Translations under genes and position numbers: made by a program
Shown: one piece after another, positions 45,245 to 54,021 of the stretch
How the letters are laid out: every line of letters begins with the position of its first letter
How positions within the stretch are numbered: position 1 is the stretch's first letter
DNA from: Rhodobacter viridis
Lineage (GTDB): Bacteria; Pseudomonadota; Alphaproteobacteria; Rhodobacterales; Rhodobacteraceae
Assembly (NCBI RefSeq): GCF_003217355.1
Contig: NZ_QJTK01000016.1
Span: 1-64,000, forward strand
Direction of reading: 5' to 3'
DNA length: 64,000 bases
Notes under the pieces: model-generated
What the model was told of the DNA's origin: nothing
Database searches by the model: none
What the model saw: the letters and a program-made list of their open reading frames with translations, nothing else

Positions 45245-45598
45245 TCAGTCGCGACCCTGCGCATCCATCAGCGCGCGCAGCATGCGTTCTTCGTCCATGT
45301 CATCGACACGCGGGCGGTCGATCTCGCCCGACATCAGAAGCGCCATCGCGTCTTCTTCCGGCTCGTCGACCTCGATCTGGGTCTGGTTGCTTTCGATCAG
45401 ACGCTCGCGCAGATCGTCGGCAAGCTGAGTTTCCTCGGCGATTTCGCGCAGCGCGACCACCGGGTTCTTGTCGTTGTCACGCTCGATGGTGATCGGCGCC
45501 CCGGCCGCAACCTCACGGGCGCGGTGGGCAGCAAGCATCACCAGCTCGAAGCGGTTCGGAACCTTGTCAACGCAATCTTCAACCGTCACGCGGGCCAT
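45245..45598 (-). CDS. rpoZ: RNA polymerase omega subunit
   Basis: The 117-residue protein is omega, which aids RNA polymerase assembly. It starts [33 protein letters not shown], the conserved core, followed by [13 protein letters not shown] and an acidic C-terminal extension ([17 protein letters not shown]) common in Rhodobacteraceae. The ATG at 45598 precedes the conserved region; the upstream in-frame extension is not supported. Adjacency to the Rsh gene is conserved in many bacteria. Confidence 0.96.
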   Translation of the reverse strand: MARVTVEDCVDKVPNRFELVMLAAHRAREVAAGAPITIERDNDKNPVVALREIAEETQLADDLRERLIESNQTQIEVDEPEEDAMALLMSGEIDRPRVDDMDEERMLRALMDAQGRD

Positions 45599-45657
45599 CG
45601 GCAACTCCAGACGAAGGGGGAGGTGTGAACCCCCCATCTAGCCCCTTCCCGGGGCCT

Positions 45658-46251
45658 TTACAAGCCGCCCTGCCCGTCGAATGGAGCAGAAAACGGCACG
45701 AGTGCAGCTTTTTCGGCCGCGTCGAGGTCAGCGAGCATTTCGGAAACCGTCTTTCCGATGGCGGGATGACGCCACAAAGGCGCGATCTCGGCAAGGGGAA
45801 TCAGCACGAAAGCCCGGTCGGCCAGACGCGGATGCGGCAGGATCAGCGTCTCGGGCGCGCGCTGCATCTGGGTCTCGAGCGGCAGGCTGCGCCAGGCGGC
45901 TTCCGTGCCGGGATCGGGGCGGATCAACTCGCCGTTGCCGAGCAGGTCAAGGTCGATCCCGCGCGACGCCCAGCGCTTGTCGCGCTGCCGTCCGAGCCGC
46001 GCCTCGATTCGGTGCAGGGCCTCCAGCATGGCTTCGGCGGGCATTTCGGCGGAAACCACGGCACAGGCATTGACGTAATCAGGCCCCGCTCCAGCCGGGA
46101 AAGCCGGGGAGCGCCAGAATCGGCTGAGTGCGCGCAGCCGAATCCCCTCCGCGGGCAACATTTTGAGCGCCGCAACCAGAGATTGCGGAGGTTTGCCTGC
46201 CATCGTTGCAAGATTCGCCCCTAGCGCTATCAAAAATGTGGTACTATCCAT
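45658..46251 (-). CDS. folK: FolK, hydroxymethyldihydropterin pyrophosphokinase
   Basis: FolK transfers pyrophosphate from ATP to 6-hydroxymethyl-7,8-dihydropterin in folate synthesis. The 197-residue protein begins TTFLIALGANLATMAGKPPQSL and has the signature ALHRIEARLGRQRDKRWASRGIDLDLL near residue 95 and LILPHPRLADRAFVLIPLAEIAP near residue 145. I chose the ATG at 46251; the longer frame reaches into the promoter of the divergent NYN gene. It is the first gene of the minus-strand housekeeping run. Confidence 0.94.
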   Translation of the reverse strand: MDSTTFLIALGANLATMAGKPPQSLVAALKMLPAEGIRLRALSRFWRSPAFPAGAGPDYVNACAVVSAEMPAEAMLEALHRIEARLGRQRDKRWASRGIDLDLLGNGELIRPDPGTEAAWRSLPLETQMQRAPETLILPHPRLADRAFVLIPLAEIAPLWRHPAIGKTVSEMLADLDAAEKAALVPFSAPFDGQGGL

Positions 46252-46389
46252 AAAGACAGATATCTCGGCCTCCCCGCGCTTGGTAGAAAGCGCTGCTGAA
46301 CTGGTTCTTGCGGCGTATTGGGTAAAATTATTTTTCCCCGTCAACCACTCCGGACGCCGCGCCGCGGAGCCACGACGAAAGGACTTATA

Positions 46390-46971
46390 ATGTTTTACAA
46401 GGACGAAAGGCTGGCCCTTTTCATCGACGGGTCCAACCTCTACGCCGCGGCGAAAGCGCTCGGCTTCGACATCGACTACAAACTGCTCCGTCAGGAATTC
46501 GAGCGTCGCGGCAAGCTGGTTCGGGCGTTCTACTACACGGCACTGCTGGAGAACGAGGAATACTCGCCGATCCGGCCGCTCGTGGACTGGCTACACTACA
46601 ACGGTTACGCGATGGTGACAAAGCCCGCCAAGGAATACACCGACTCGATGGGTCGGCGTAAGGTCAAGGGCAACATGGACATCGAACTGGCGGTGAACGC
46701 GATGGAACTCGCGCCGCGGCTCGACCATGCGGTGCTGTTCTCGGGCGACGGCGATTTCCGCCCGCTCGTCGAAGCGCTGCAGCGCATGGGCGTGCGGGTC
46801 TCGGTCGTTTCGACGATCCGCAGCCAGCCGCCGATGATCGCGGATGAACTGCGCCGTCAGGCCGACAACTTCATCGAACTCGACGCGCTGCGCGAAGTGA
46901 TCGGGCGTCCGCCCCGCGAGCCGCGCGAAGTTCCGGCTCCCGTCCCGGCGGCCGACACGACCGAGGCCTGA
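46390..46971 (+). CDS. NYN-domain (LabA/DUF88) protein, putative PIN-like ribonuclease
   Basis: The 193-residue protein has the NYN/PIN-like fold: LALFIDGSNLYAAAKALGFD near residue 8 with the catalytic aspartate, KGNMDIELAVNAMELA near residue 95, and HAVLFSGDGDFRPLVEALQRMGVRVSVVS near residue 115 with the acidic SGDGD. The end (PPREPREVPAPVPAADTTEA) is Pro-rich. Such proteins are thought to act on RNA, but targets are unknown. It is divergent from folK with an AT-rich 138-base gap and ends at a strong terminator. Confidence 0.9.
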   Translation: MFYKDERLALFIDGSNLYAAAKALGFDIDYKLLRQEFERRGKLVRAFYYTALLENEEYSPIRPLVDWLHYNGYAMVTKPAKEYTDSMGRRKVKGNMDIELAVNAMELAPRLDHAVLFSGDGDFRPLVEALQRMGVRVSVVSTIRSQPPMIADELRRQADNFIELDALREVIGRPPREPREVPAPVPAADTTEA

Positions 46972-46986
46972 GCCTCGCGACAGATC

Positions 46987-47019
46987 AAAAAGGCGGCGGT
47001 CCACTCCCGCCGCCTTTTT
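46987..47019. terminator. Bidirectional Rho-independent terminator
   Basis: AAAAAGGCGGCG / CGCCGCCTTTTT forms a 12-base stem with a GGTCCACTCC-type loop, with A-run and T-run on both ends. It sits between the NYN gene (plus) and the rluA-type gene (minus) and can serve both. Confidence 0.94.
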
Positions 47020-47030
47020 CATGTCCGGCG

Positions 47031-47684
47031 TCAGAACGGACAGGGCGCGGTGAAGGTCATGAACTGCCCGCCATCCGGGTGACGCAGCCGCAGGCTCTCG
47101 GCATGCAGCATCAGCCGCGGAAAATCGCGCGCGGGGCCGGTGGCGTAAAAGGGATCGCCCAGGATCGGGTGCCCCAGTTCCAGCATGTGCACCCGCAGCT
47201 GATGGCTGCGCCCGGTCAGCGGATTGAGCCGCACCCGCGTCGTGCCATCGGGATCGTGGCGCAGCACCTTCCAGTCGGTCTGCGCGGGCTTGCCGTTTTC
47301 ATGATCCACATGCTGCTTCGGCCGGTTCGGCCAGTCGACGCAGAGCGGCAGGTCGACCCGGCCCGCCTTCGGCTCCAGATGCCCCCAGAGCCGCGCCAGA
47401 TAGTGCTTCTTCGTCTGCCGGTTCTCGAATTGCAGCCCCAGATGCCGCTGCGCATGCGCGGTCAGCGCAAAGACCATCACCCCCGAGGTGTCACCGTCGA
47501 GCCGATGCACCAGAAGCACCTGTGGAAAGGCGCCCTTCAGCCGCTCGATCAGACAATCGGCCTTGTGATCCCCCTTGCCCGGCACCGAAAGCAGCCCGGA
47601 TTGCTTGTCGACCACGAGGATCTCGTGATCGGCATGAAGAATGCGCGGCGGCTCCGCGGGCGGGGAATAAAGGTGCTCGGTCAT
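47031..47684 (-). CDS. RluA-family RNA pseudouridine synthase
   Basis: The 217-residue protein isomerises uridine in rRNA or tRNA. It shows ILVVDKQSGLLSVPGKG near residue 22, the catalytic aspartate in VHRLDGDTSGVMVFAL near residue 60, and RLNPLTGRSHQLRVHMLELGHPILGDPFYA near residue 152. No S4 domain is present, so the RluA/TruC-type group is likely. The exact RNA site cannot be told from sequence. Confidence 0.93.
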   Translation of the reverse strand: MTEHLYSPPAEPPRILHADHEILVVDKQSGLLSVPGKGDHKADCLIERLKGAFPQVLLVHRLDGDTSGVMVFALTAHAQRHLGLQFENRQTKKHYLARLWGHLEPKAGRVDLPLCVDWPNRPKQHVDHENGKPAQTDWKVLRHDPDGTTRVRLNPLTGRSHQLRVHMLELGHPILGDPFYATGPARDFPRLMLHAESLRLRHPDGGQFMTFTAPCPF

Positions 47685-47722
47685 CGGCCCGGCATGGCGC
47701 GGAGCGGTCGCGGCGTCAAGCT

Positions 47723-48178
47723 TCAGAGCGTGCCGAAGACTTCGGCAAGGATCGCTTCAAGCGCTTTTGCATCCGCCTCGGTGAAGGCATCGGGTTGATC
47801 GCTGTCGATGTCGAGCACGCCGATCAGCCGCCCGCCTGCGCCGAAGACCGGAATCACCAGCTCGGACCTGGTCGAGGAGGAGCAGGCGATATGGCCCGGA
47901 AAGGCCTCGACATCGGGGACAAGCTGGGTACGGCCTTCGCGCGCACAGGCGCCGCAGACGCCGCGCGTGAACGGAATCACAAGGCATCCATGCCCCCCTT
48001 GATAGGGGCCGATCTTGAGTACGCCCGGTTCGGTGACGCGATAAAAGCCGGTCCAGTCGAAGCGGTCATCGGCATGGTGAATTTCGCACGCGAGCGTGGC
48101 CATCAACGCCACCTCGTCGGTTTCCCCCTCTGTCAGGGCTTTGATGGTGCGTGCGAGCGTCGCGGGATCAAAGGTCAT
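47723..48178 (-). CDS. msrC: Free methionine-(R)-sulfoxide reductase (GAF fold)
   Basis: This 151-residue GAF-domain enzyme reduces free L-methionine-(R)-sulfoxide. Catalytic cysteines appear in GGHGCLVIPFTRGVCGACAREG near residue 75 and FPGHIACSSSTRSELVIPVFG near residue 110, matching the fRMsr pattern, followed by LIGVLDIDSDQPDAF. The ATG at 48178 begins the conserved domain; the longer upstream frame overlaps the promoter of the divergent STAS gene. Confidence 0.9.
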   Translation of the reverse strand: MTFDPATLARTIKALTEGETDEVALMATLACEIHHADDRFDWTGFYRVTEPGVLKIGPYQGGHGCLVIPFTRGVCGACAREGRTQLVPDVEAFPGHIACSSSTRSELVIPVFGAGGRLIGVLDIDSDQPDAFTEADAKALEAILAEVFGTL

Positions 48179-48266
48179 GGGTCTTCCTTCATTCTTTCCG
48201 CCAGATACGGATTGGTAAGCTTTCGCCCTTAGGCTGACGCAAATCCTTCGAGGCCGGAGAGGCAAG

Positions 48267-48614
48267 ATGAATCTTTATGCGGAATCACGCGGAGGCGCAC
48301 TGGTCGTTTCGGTGAACGAGGAACGCCTCGACGCCGCGATCGCGATCCGGTTCAAGGAACGCATGCGCGAAGTCACCACCCAGCCGGGGGGGCGGGTGGT
48401 GCTGGACATGTCGCAAGTGGAATTCCTCGACAGTTCCGGGCTGGGGGCGGTTGTGGCGGTGATGAAATCTCTGGCGCCGGACCGGCGGCTGGAACTGGCG
48501 GCGCTGACGCCGAATGTCGAACGGGTGTTCCGGCTGACACGCATGGATTCCGTCTTTGCCATGCATGAGAACGTCGAAGCGGCACTTCGGGCGGGGCTGC
48601 GCCATGTTGGCTGA
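48267..48614 (+). CDS. rbaV: STAS-domain anti-sigma-factor antagonist (RbaV-like)
   Basis: The 115-residue STAS protein has the phosphorylatable serine motif VEFLDSSGLGAVVAVMKSL near residue 50, like SpoIIAA/RsbV. In a partner switch the unphosphorylated antagonist binds the kinase/anti-sigma partner. The R. capsulatus rbaV/rbaW pair, which influences gene transfer agent production and stress physiology, has this arrangement; I infer identity from organism and pairing. It overlaps the following gene by 11 bases. Confidence 0.85.
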   Translation: MNLYAESRGGALVVSVNEERLDAAIAIRFKERMREVTTQPGGRVVLDMSQVEFLDSSGLGAVVAVMKSLAPDRRLELAALTPNVERVFRLTRMDSVFAMHENVEAALRAGLRHVG

Positions 48615-49095
48615 TCGTTCGCAACCCAATCGCGCGTCGACCGAGACACCAAGGCCGGAGCCGAAGATCTTTCACCATTCCTTCGAAGCCGATGCCCTGT
48701 CGGTTCGCTTTGCGCTGCGCACGGCGCTGGCGCGGTTCCTGCGGCAATTGTCGCAAGAAGAGGCGGGCACGCTGGAACTGGTTCTGGCGGAAGTGCTCAA
48801 CAACATCGTCGAGCATGGCTATGGCGACAGCGGGCATGGCACGATCACCCTGTCGCTGGTGCGCGACCACCGCGGGCTGAGTTGCTCGATCAGCGATGAC
48901 GGGGTGGAACTGCCGCATTCCTGCCTCGACCTCGGCATCGACGATTCCCGGCGTCCCGAACCCGATACCCTGCCCGAAGGCGGCTTTGGCTGGTTCCTGA
49001 TCCGCGATCTGGTGGAGGATCTGGGCTACCACCGTGAAAACGGTCGCAACCTGCTGGCGTTCCGGCTGCCGCTGAAACCGGGCAACGTCAGTTGA
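48604..49095 (+). CDS. rbaW: Anti-sigma factor serine kinase (RbaW-like)
   Basis: The 163-residue protein has the GHKL ATPase fold of RsbW/SpoIIAB: N-box ELVLAEVLNNIVEHGYGD near residue 60, G1-like SCSISDDGVELPHS near residue 98, and G2-like LPEGGFGWFLIRDLVEDLGY near residue 125. It would phosphorylate the STAS antagonist and bind a sigma factor. The ATG at 48604 overlaps the end of rbaV, giving translational coupling. No sigma factor gene is in the window. Confidence 0.85.
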   Translation: MLADRSQPNRASTETPRPEPKIFHHSFEADALSVRFALRTALARFLRQLSQEEAGTLELVLAEVLNNIVEHGYGDSGHGTITLSLVRDHRGLSCSISDDGVELPHSCLDLGIDDSRRPEPDTLPEGGFGWFLIRDLVEDLGYHRENGRNLLAFRLPLKPGNVS

Positions 49096-49414
49096 GCTGG
49101 AACTGCAGCGGGTAACGACCGTCCTCGAAATCCCCGAAAAGGTCGCTCAGATCGGGGTGATCGACCGGCTCGCCCGAATTGTCGGCAACAAGGTTCTGCT
49201 CCGACACATAGGCGACGTAATAGGTCTGATCGTTTTCGGCCAGGAGATGATAGAAGGGCTGATCCTTCGCGGGGCGGCTCTCCTCGGGAATCGCCTCGTA
49301 CCAGGCGTCCGTGTTGGAAAACATCGCGTCCACGTCAAATACGACACCTCGGAACGGGTGCTTGCGGTGCCGAACAATCTGGCCGATGTGATATTTGGCA
49401 AGCGTGGTCTGCAT
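49088..49414 (-). CDS. hspQ: HspQ-family heat-shock protein
   Basis: The 108-residue protein matches HspQ, a hemimethylated-DNA-binding/Lon specificity-enhancing protein. Conserved elements are AKYHIGQIVRHRKHPFRGVVFDVDAMF, then PAKDQPFYHLLAENDQTYYVAYVSEQNLV. It converges on rbaW, overlapping by 8 bases. Heat-shock control is expected from the family, but I could not identify a clear RpoH promoter by eye. Confidence 0.92.
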   Translation of the reverse strand: MQTTLAKYHIGQIVRHRKHPFRGVVFDVDAMFSNTDAWYEAIPEESRPAKDQPFYHLLAENDQTYYVAYVSEQNLVADNSGEPVDHPDLSDLFGDFEDGRYPLQFQLN

Positions 49415-49602
49415 GGTAACCCCCGGTCATAAATTCTAAACCTTCAGGCAGGGTCTGTCCATGTGCACCCCTGCACCGGACAAGAAACAATCTGTGGATT
49501 CACGCCCAACAGTTCTCACGGCATCGCGACACGGTTTCGCTTTCGTTGCGGGCCGAAATTTCCTAGAATGTCGCAAAACAAAGCCGAGCGGGCAGAGCAG
49601 AC

Positions 49603-50178
49603 ATGAAAAAAATCCTGATGTTGGCCGTCCTCGTGGCCGTTGCCTCCTGTGGCGGCGGGGGCAAAGCGCCGCGCAATCTTGACAACGCCTGCCTGCTGGA
49701 GCGCGAAAAGCCCGCCTATTTCAAGGCCATGCGTCGCGCCGAACGGCGCTGGGGCGTGCCGGTGCATGTGCAAATGGCGACGATCCATCAGGAATCCAAG
49801 TTCATCCCCAATGCCAAGACCCCGCACCGCTATGCGCTTGGCGTGATCCCGATCGGGCGGCAAAGCTCGGCCTATGGCTTCAGTCAGGCGCTCGATTCAA
49901 CCTGGGAAGACTACAAACGCGAGACCAACTCCTGGGGCGCAAAGCGCACCCGGATCACCGATGCGACCGACTTCATGGGCTGGTACATGGACGGCTCGTC
50001 CGACAAGCTCGGCATCTCGAAATGGGACGCGCGGGCGCAATATCTCGCCTATCACGAGGGCCGCAGCGGCTATGCCAATGGCAGCTACAACGACAAGGGC
50101 TGGCTTCTGGCCGTCGCCGACAAGGTCGCCGCCCGCGCCGAGATGTATCGCGCTCAGCTGAATTCCTGCGGCGGCTGA
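49603..50178 (+). CDS. Lipoprotein with lytic-transglycosylase (SLT-like) domain
   Basis: The 191-residue protein has a lipoprotein signal (MKKILMLAVLVAVASCGGGG, lipobox VASC with cysteine 16). A lysozyme-like domain follows: VPVHVQMATIHQESKFIPNAKTP near residue 50 has the likely catalytic glutamate, and SAYGFSQALDSTWEDYKRET near residue 90 is the SLT GYSQ-type motif. AQYLAYHEGRSGYANGSYNDKGW closes it. It would cleave peptidoglycan at the outer membrane. It converges on lolA with 7 bases between. Confidence 0.88.
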   Translation: MKKILMLAVLVAVASCGGGGKAPRNLDNACLLEREKPAYFKAMRRAERRWGVPVHVQMATIHQESKFIPNAKTPHRYALGVIPIGRQSSAYGFSQALDSTWEDYKRETNSWGAKRTRITDATDFMGWYMDGSSDKLGISKWDARAQYLAYHEGRSGYANGSYNDKGWLLAVADKVAARAEMYRAQLNSCGG

Positions 50179-50185
50179 GCACGAA

Positions 50186-50785
50186 TCACTTCTTCCGCGC
50201 GTCCGTCTCTGCCGAAATCGAGAACATCAGCGAGCCCGGATCGACACCGGGTTTCAGCTGATCAAGGATCACCGCCGTCTTCTGACCGGCATCATCGGTG
50301 ATCACCCATTGCCGCAGCGCCACCGGATTGGCCGAGAACAGAAGCCGGATCGAGCCATATTCCGGGTGCTCCGGGTCTTGCGCCACCACCGCGGTATTGG
50401 CGCCATCTTCCTCATGCCCGACGACCATTTTCGCCTGTCCAAGGTCGATCTTGTCGGCCAGGATCAGGTTCAGCGGCGTGCGCTTGAGCGGATATTGCTC
50501 GGCGATCTGGTTCGATTTCGGATCGAAGATCGCCACCTGCCCGCCCGAGGCCAAGACCAGCGTATCGTCATTCGCATATTCGAACCGCATCCGGCCGGGG
50601 CGCTTGATGTAAAGCTTGCCGGTCGCTTTCGAGCCGTCCGAATTCACCTGAGTGAACTGCGCCTCGGCGGTCGTCAGCCCGTTGAGATAGGCCGAGATAT
50701 CGGCCAGCGGGATCTTGTCCGCCCAGGCCGGGGCGGCAAGGGCAAGCATGAGGACGGGTGCAAGGGCGTAACGCATCAGGGTCAT
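50186..50785 (-). CDS. lolA: LolA-family outer-membrane lipoprotein carrier
   Basis: LolA shuttles lipoproteins across the periplasm. The 199-residue protein has a signal peptide (RYALAPVLMLALAAPAWA, cleavage after AWA) and the LolA beta-barrel: EAQFTQVNSDGSKATGKLYIKRPGRMRFEYANDD near residue 40 and QIAEQYPLKRTPLNLILAD near residue 92. The start is at 50785 or 50776. It follows ftsK, an order common in proteobacteria. Confidence 0.93.
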   Translation of the reverse strand: MTLMRYALAPVLMLALAAPAWADKIPLADISAYLNGLTTAEAQFTQVNSDGSKATGKLYIKRPGRMRFEYANDDTLVLASGGQVAIFDPKSNQIAEQYPLKRTPLNLILADKIDLGQAKMVVGHEEDGANTAVVAQDPEHPEYGSIRLLFSANPVALRQWVITDDAGQKTAVILDQLKPGVDPGSLMFSISAETDARKK

Positions 50786-50813
50786 GGCGCAAACTTACCG
50801 CAGATCGGGCAAA

Positions 50814-50847
50814 GAAAAAGCCCCGCGCGGGTCACATCGCGCGGGGC
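50814..50847 (-). terminator. Terminator after ftsK
   Basis: GCCCCGCGCG / CGCGCGGGGC gives a 10-base stem with an 8-base loop, followed on the minus strand by TTTTTCTTT. It lies 22 bases after the ftsK stop and upstream of lolA, so lolA may need its own promoter or read-through. Confidence 0.88.
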
Positions 50848-50868
50848 CGGCATCACTTTCCTGCGCCC

Positions 50869-53800
50869 TCAGTGTTCGGGCACGAGGATTTCGCGCTTGC
50901 CCACATGGTTGGCGGGCGTGACCACGCCCTGCTCTTCCATCTGTTCCACCAGTCGCGCGGCCTTGTTGTAGCCGATGCCCAGCTTGCGCTGGATGTAGGA
51001 GGTCGAGCACTTGCGGTCCTTGATCACGATCGCCACCGCCGTATCGTAAAGCGCATCTTCCGCATCGTTGGCTCCACCGCCAAGGCCCAGCACCGCATCG
51101 ATGTCGGACGCCGCTTCCTCGTCCGGCCCCTCGACCACGCCCGACATGTATTCGGGCGGCCCGAAGCTCTTCAGATGGCTGACGATTTCCTCGACTTCCT
51201 CATCCGAGACGAAGGGCCCGTGGATCCGGGTGATGCGCGACCCGGCGCCCATGTAGAGCATGTCGCCCATGCCCAGCAGCTGTTCGGCGCCCTGCTCGCC
51301 CAGAATGGTGCGGCTGTCGATCTTCGAGGTCACCTGGAACGAAATCCGGGTCGGGAAGTTCGCCTTGATCGTGCCGGTGATCACGTCCACCGAGGGACGC
51401 TGCGTCGCCATGATCAGGTGAATGCCCGAGGCCCGCGCCATCTGCGCCAGACGCTGGATGCAGGCTTCGATTTCCTTGCCCGCGACCATCATCAGATCGG
51501 CCATCTCGTCGACGATGACGACGATATAGGGGAAGGGCCGCGGCTGGAATTCCTCGGTCTCGAAGACGGGTTCGCCGGTCTCCTCGTCAAAGCCGGTCTG
51601 CACGGTGCGCTTGAAAAGTTCGCCCCGGTCCATCGCTTCGCGGACGCGGCCGTTGTAGCCCTCGATGTTGCGCACGCCCATCTTCGACATGCGGCGGTAG
51701 CGTTCCTCCATCTCGCCGACGACCCATTTCAGCGCCACGACGGCCTTTTTCGGGTCGGTGACGACGGGTGACAGCAGATGCGGGATGCCGTCATAGACGC
51801 TGAGTTCCAGCATCTTCGGGTCGATCATGATCAGACGGCATTCCTCGGGCGAGAGCTTGTAAAGCAGCGACAGGATCATCGTGTTGATCGCCACCGACTT
51901 GCCCGAGCCGGTCGTCCCGGCGATCAGCAGGTGGGGCATCTTCGCCAGGTTCGCCACCACGGCCTCGCCCGCGATGTCCTTGCCGAGCGCCAGCGGCAGC
52001 CGCATGTTGCTGTCGCCGAAATCGCGCGCCGAGAGGATTTCCCGCAGCACGACTTTTTCGCGATGCGCATTCGGCAGTTCGATCCCGATCACCGAGCGGC
52101 CCGGAACGGTCGAGACGCGGGCAGAAAGCGCCGACATCGAGCGCGCGATGTCATCGGCCAGACCGATCACGCGGCTCGCCTTCAGCCCCGGCGCCGGTTC
52201 CAGCTCGTACATGGTGACGACCGGACCGGGCCGAACCGAGACGATCTCGCCCTTGACGCCATAATCATCGAGCACGCTTTCCAGCATCCGGGCGTTTTCT
52301 TCCAGCGCATCATCCGAAAGTTGGTGGCGCTGGATCGTGCCCGGGTTGGTCAGCAGGCTGAGCGGCGGCACCTCATAGGCGGGCTTTTCCGGCGCATCGA
52401 AGCGCAGGGTCGGCTGTTCCTCGGCGATCGCCTGTTTCGAGGGGGTGACGGGCTTGCGCGTGGGGGCCACGACGCGACGCTCGGGCGCGGGCGGGGCAAC
52501 CATGGCCCGCTGCGCCGAGATCTTCGGCATCGGCGCGGGCTGCGGCTGATCCTCGCCGAGATCGGAGAAGACGTTGCGCTCGAAAGCCTCCTCTTCCCAG
52601 GTTTCTTCGACCGTCACCTCTTCGACGGGGCGCATGGACATCATCGGCTGCGACCAGTCCGGTTCCTGCGGCGCCTGCATCGGCGGCGCCATCACGGGCG
52701 GCACGGCCATCAACGGGGCGGTGACCGGCGGGGCCGCCGAGGCGGTGCCGGGCATGTAACGCGGACGCGCCTGCAGCGGCGGCTCCACCCGCTTCAGCGG
52801 GGCAGCCGGGGTCTTCGGGCCACGAGCCAGCCGGGCCGAAACCGCCGCCAGAACCGAGGCCGGAGCCGGATCGACCGGCGCCTCGGGCTGCGGCGCATAG
52901 ACGGGTTCAGCGACCATGCGCGGCGCATAAAGGCCGGGCTCGGCGCGCATCTGCGGCGCAGCCATCGGCGCTGCAGCCGCGGCGGGCATCGGCGCCGAGG
53001 TGGGCACGGTCGCGCGGGTCTTCACCGCCTGCAGGATACGGGCCTTGATCCGGTCTTGCGACGGGGCCTCGGCCTCGGGCATCTGCCAGGCCTGCATCGG
53101 CTCGACCAGTTCCGCCTCGGGGGCGTAAGTGTCGTAGTCGTCATATTGATATTCGGGCTCGGGCTCGGCTGCCCGCCGCACGCGCGAGGCCACGGCGGCC
53201 CGCACGATATCGGCTCGCTGCGGCGCGGGGCGGTCCTGCGCCGACTGCCAATCCTGCTGCGCCTGCCACGCCGCCTGCTGCTGCGCAAAAGCCGCCGCAG
53301 AGGCCCGACGTTCGCGCGCCGTCTCGGCCGCATCCCGCGCCATCCGCACCGAAGCCGAGGCACCCTTGCCCAGCGCGGTCATCGCCGCCGCATAGCTGGA
53401 CACGGTTCCAAGCAGCATGAAGCGTCCGGCGGCGCGCAGTTCGGCCCGGTCGAAACCGGTGACGAAAAGCGTGATCAGCAGTGTCATCAGCGCCATCACA
53501 ACGGTCATCAGCTTCAGCCCGATCGAGCCTTCGACCGGCGAAAGCCCCAAAAGCGAGCCCGCGATCATGTCGCCGAAATTGCCGCCCAGACCATAGGCAC
53601 GGCCCCATTCGGCCCCCGGCACCAGCAGCGCCGCATAGACCGCCGCAACCGCGATCGCGATCGGCAGGAAAACCATCCGCCCCGTCACGCGGTCTTCGCC
53701 GCGATGCAGAACATGGCGCACGCCCCAGATCGCCAGCGACACCGGCAAAAGCCAGGCGCCGCGACCGACGATCACGATCAGCGGCGAGGCGATCCCCGCC

Positions 53801-54009
53801 CCGATCCGGCCCAACCAGTTCTGCACCGGCGCGTCGGAAACCGCCATCCAGCTCGGGTCCTCGGGCGAATAGGAGGCCAGCATCAGCGTCGTCGCCACGG
53901 CGAGCACGAGGAAGACCACACCCAGAAGCTCGCGCCCGCGGCGTTCCAGAACGGCTTGCGTGTCCTGGTCGAGCAGCGGTTCGCGTTGCCGAGCTTGAAA
54001 GGATGCCAT
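50869..54009 (-). CDS. ftsK: FtsK, DNA translocase for chromosome segregation and division
   Basis: The 1046-residue protein has an N-terminal four-helix membrane domain (about residues 35-205), a long Ala/Pro/Glu-rich linker (about 230-560) and a RecA-like motor with Walker [14 protein letters not shown] near residue 700 and Walker [14 protein letters not shown] near residue 825. The C-terminal gamma domain ends with [29 protein letters not shown], the KOPS-reading winged helix. AAGGAGG precedes the ATG. It follows the DapC-like gene by 12 bases. Confidence 0.97.
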   Translation of the reverse strand: MASFQARQREPLLDQDTQAVLERRGRELLGVVFLVLAVATTLMLASYSPEDPSWMAVSDAPVQNWLGRIGAGIASPLIVIVGRGAWLLPVSLAIWGVRHVLHRGEDRVTGRMVFLPIAIAVAAVYAALLVPGAEWGRAYGLGGNFGDMIAGSLLGLSPVEGSIGLKLMTVVMALMTLLITLFVTGFDRAELRAAGRFMLLGTVSSYAAAMTALGKGASASVRMARDAAETARERRASAAAFAQQQAAWQAQQDWQSAQDRPAPQRADIVRAAVASRVRRAAEPEPEYQYDDYDTYAPEAELVEPMQAWQMPEAEAPSQDRIKARILQAVKTRATVPTSAPMPAAAAAPMAAPQMRAEPGLYAPRMVAEPVYAPQPEAPVDPAPASVLAAVSARLARGPKTPAAPLKRVEPPLQARPRYMPGTASAAPPVTAPLMAVPPVMAPPMQAPQEPDWSQPMMSMRPVEEVTVEETWEEEAFERNVFSDLGEDQPQPAPMPKISAQRAMVAPPAPERRVVAPTRKPVTPSKQAIAEEQPTLRFDAPEKPAYEVPPLSLLTNPGTIQRHQLSDDALEENARMLESVLDDYGVKGEIVSVRPGPVVTMYELEPAPGLKASRVIGLADDIARSMSALSARVSTVPGRSVIGIELPNAHREKVVLREILSARDFGDSNMRLPLALGKDIAGEAVVANLAKMPHLLIAGTTGSGKSVAINTMILSLLYKLSPEECRLIMIDPKMLELSVYDGIPHLLSPVVTDPKKAVVALKWVVGEMEERYRRMSKMGVRNIEGYNGRVREAMDRGELFKRTVQTGFDEETGEPVFETEEFQPRPFPYIVVIVDEMADLMMVAGKEIEACIQRLAQMARASGIHLIMATQRPSVDVITGTIKANFPTRISFQVTSKIDSRTILGEQGAEQLLGMGDMLYMGAGSRITRIHGPFVSDEEVEEIVSHLKSFGPPEYMSGVVEGPDEEAASDIDAVLGLGGGANDAEDALYDTAVAIVIKDRKCSTSYIQRKLGIGYNKAARLVEQMEEQGVVTPANHVGKREILVPEH

Positions 54010-54021
54010 GCTGAACCCTCC

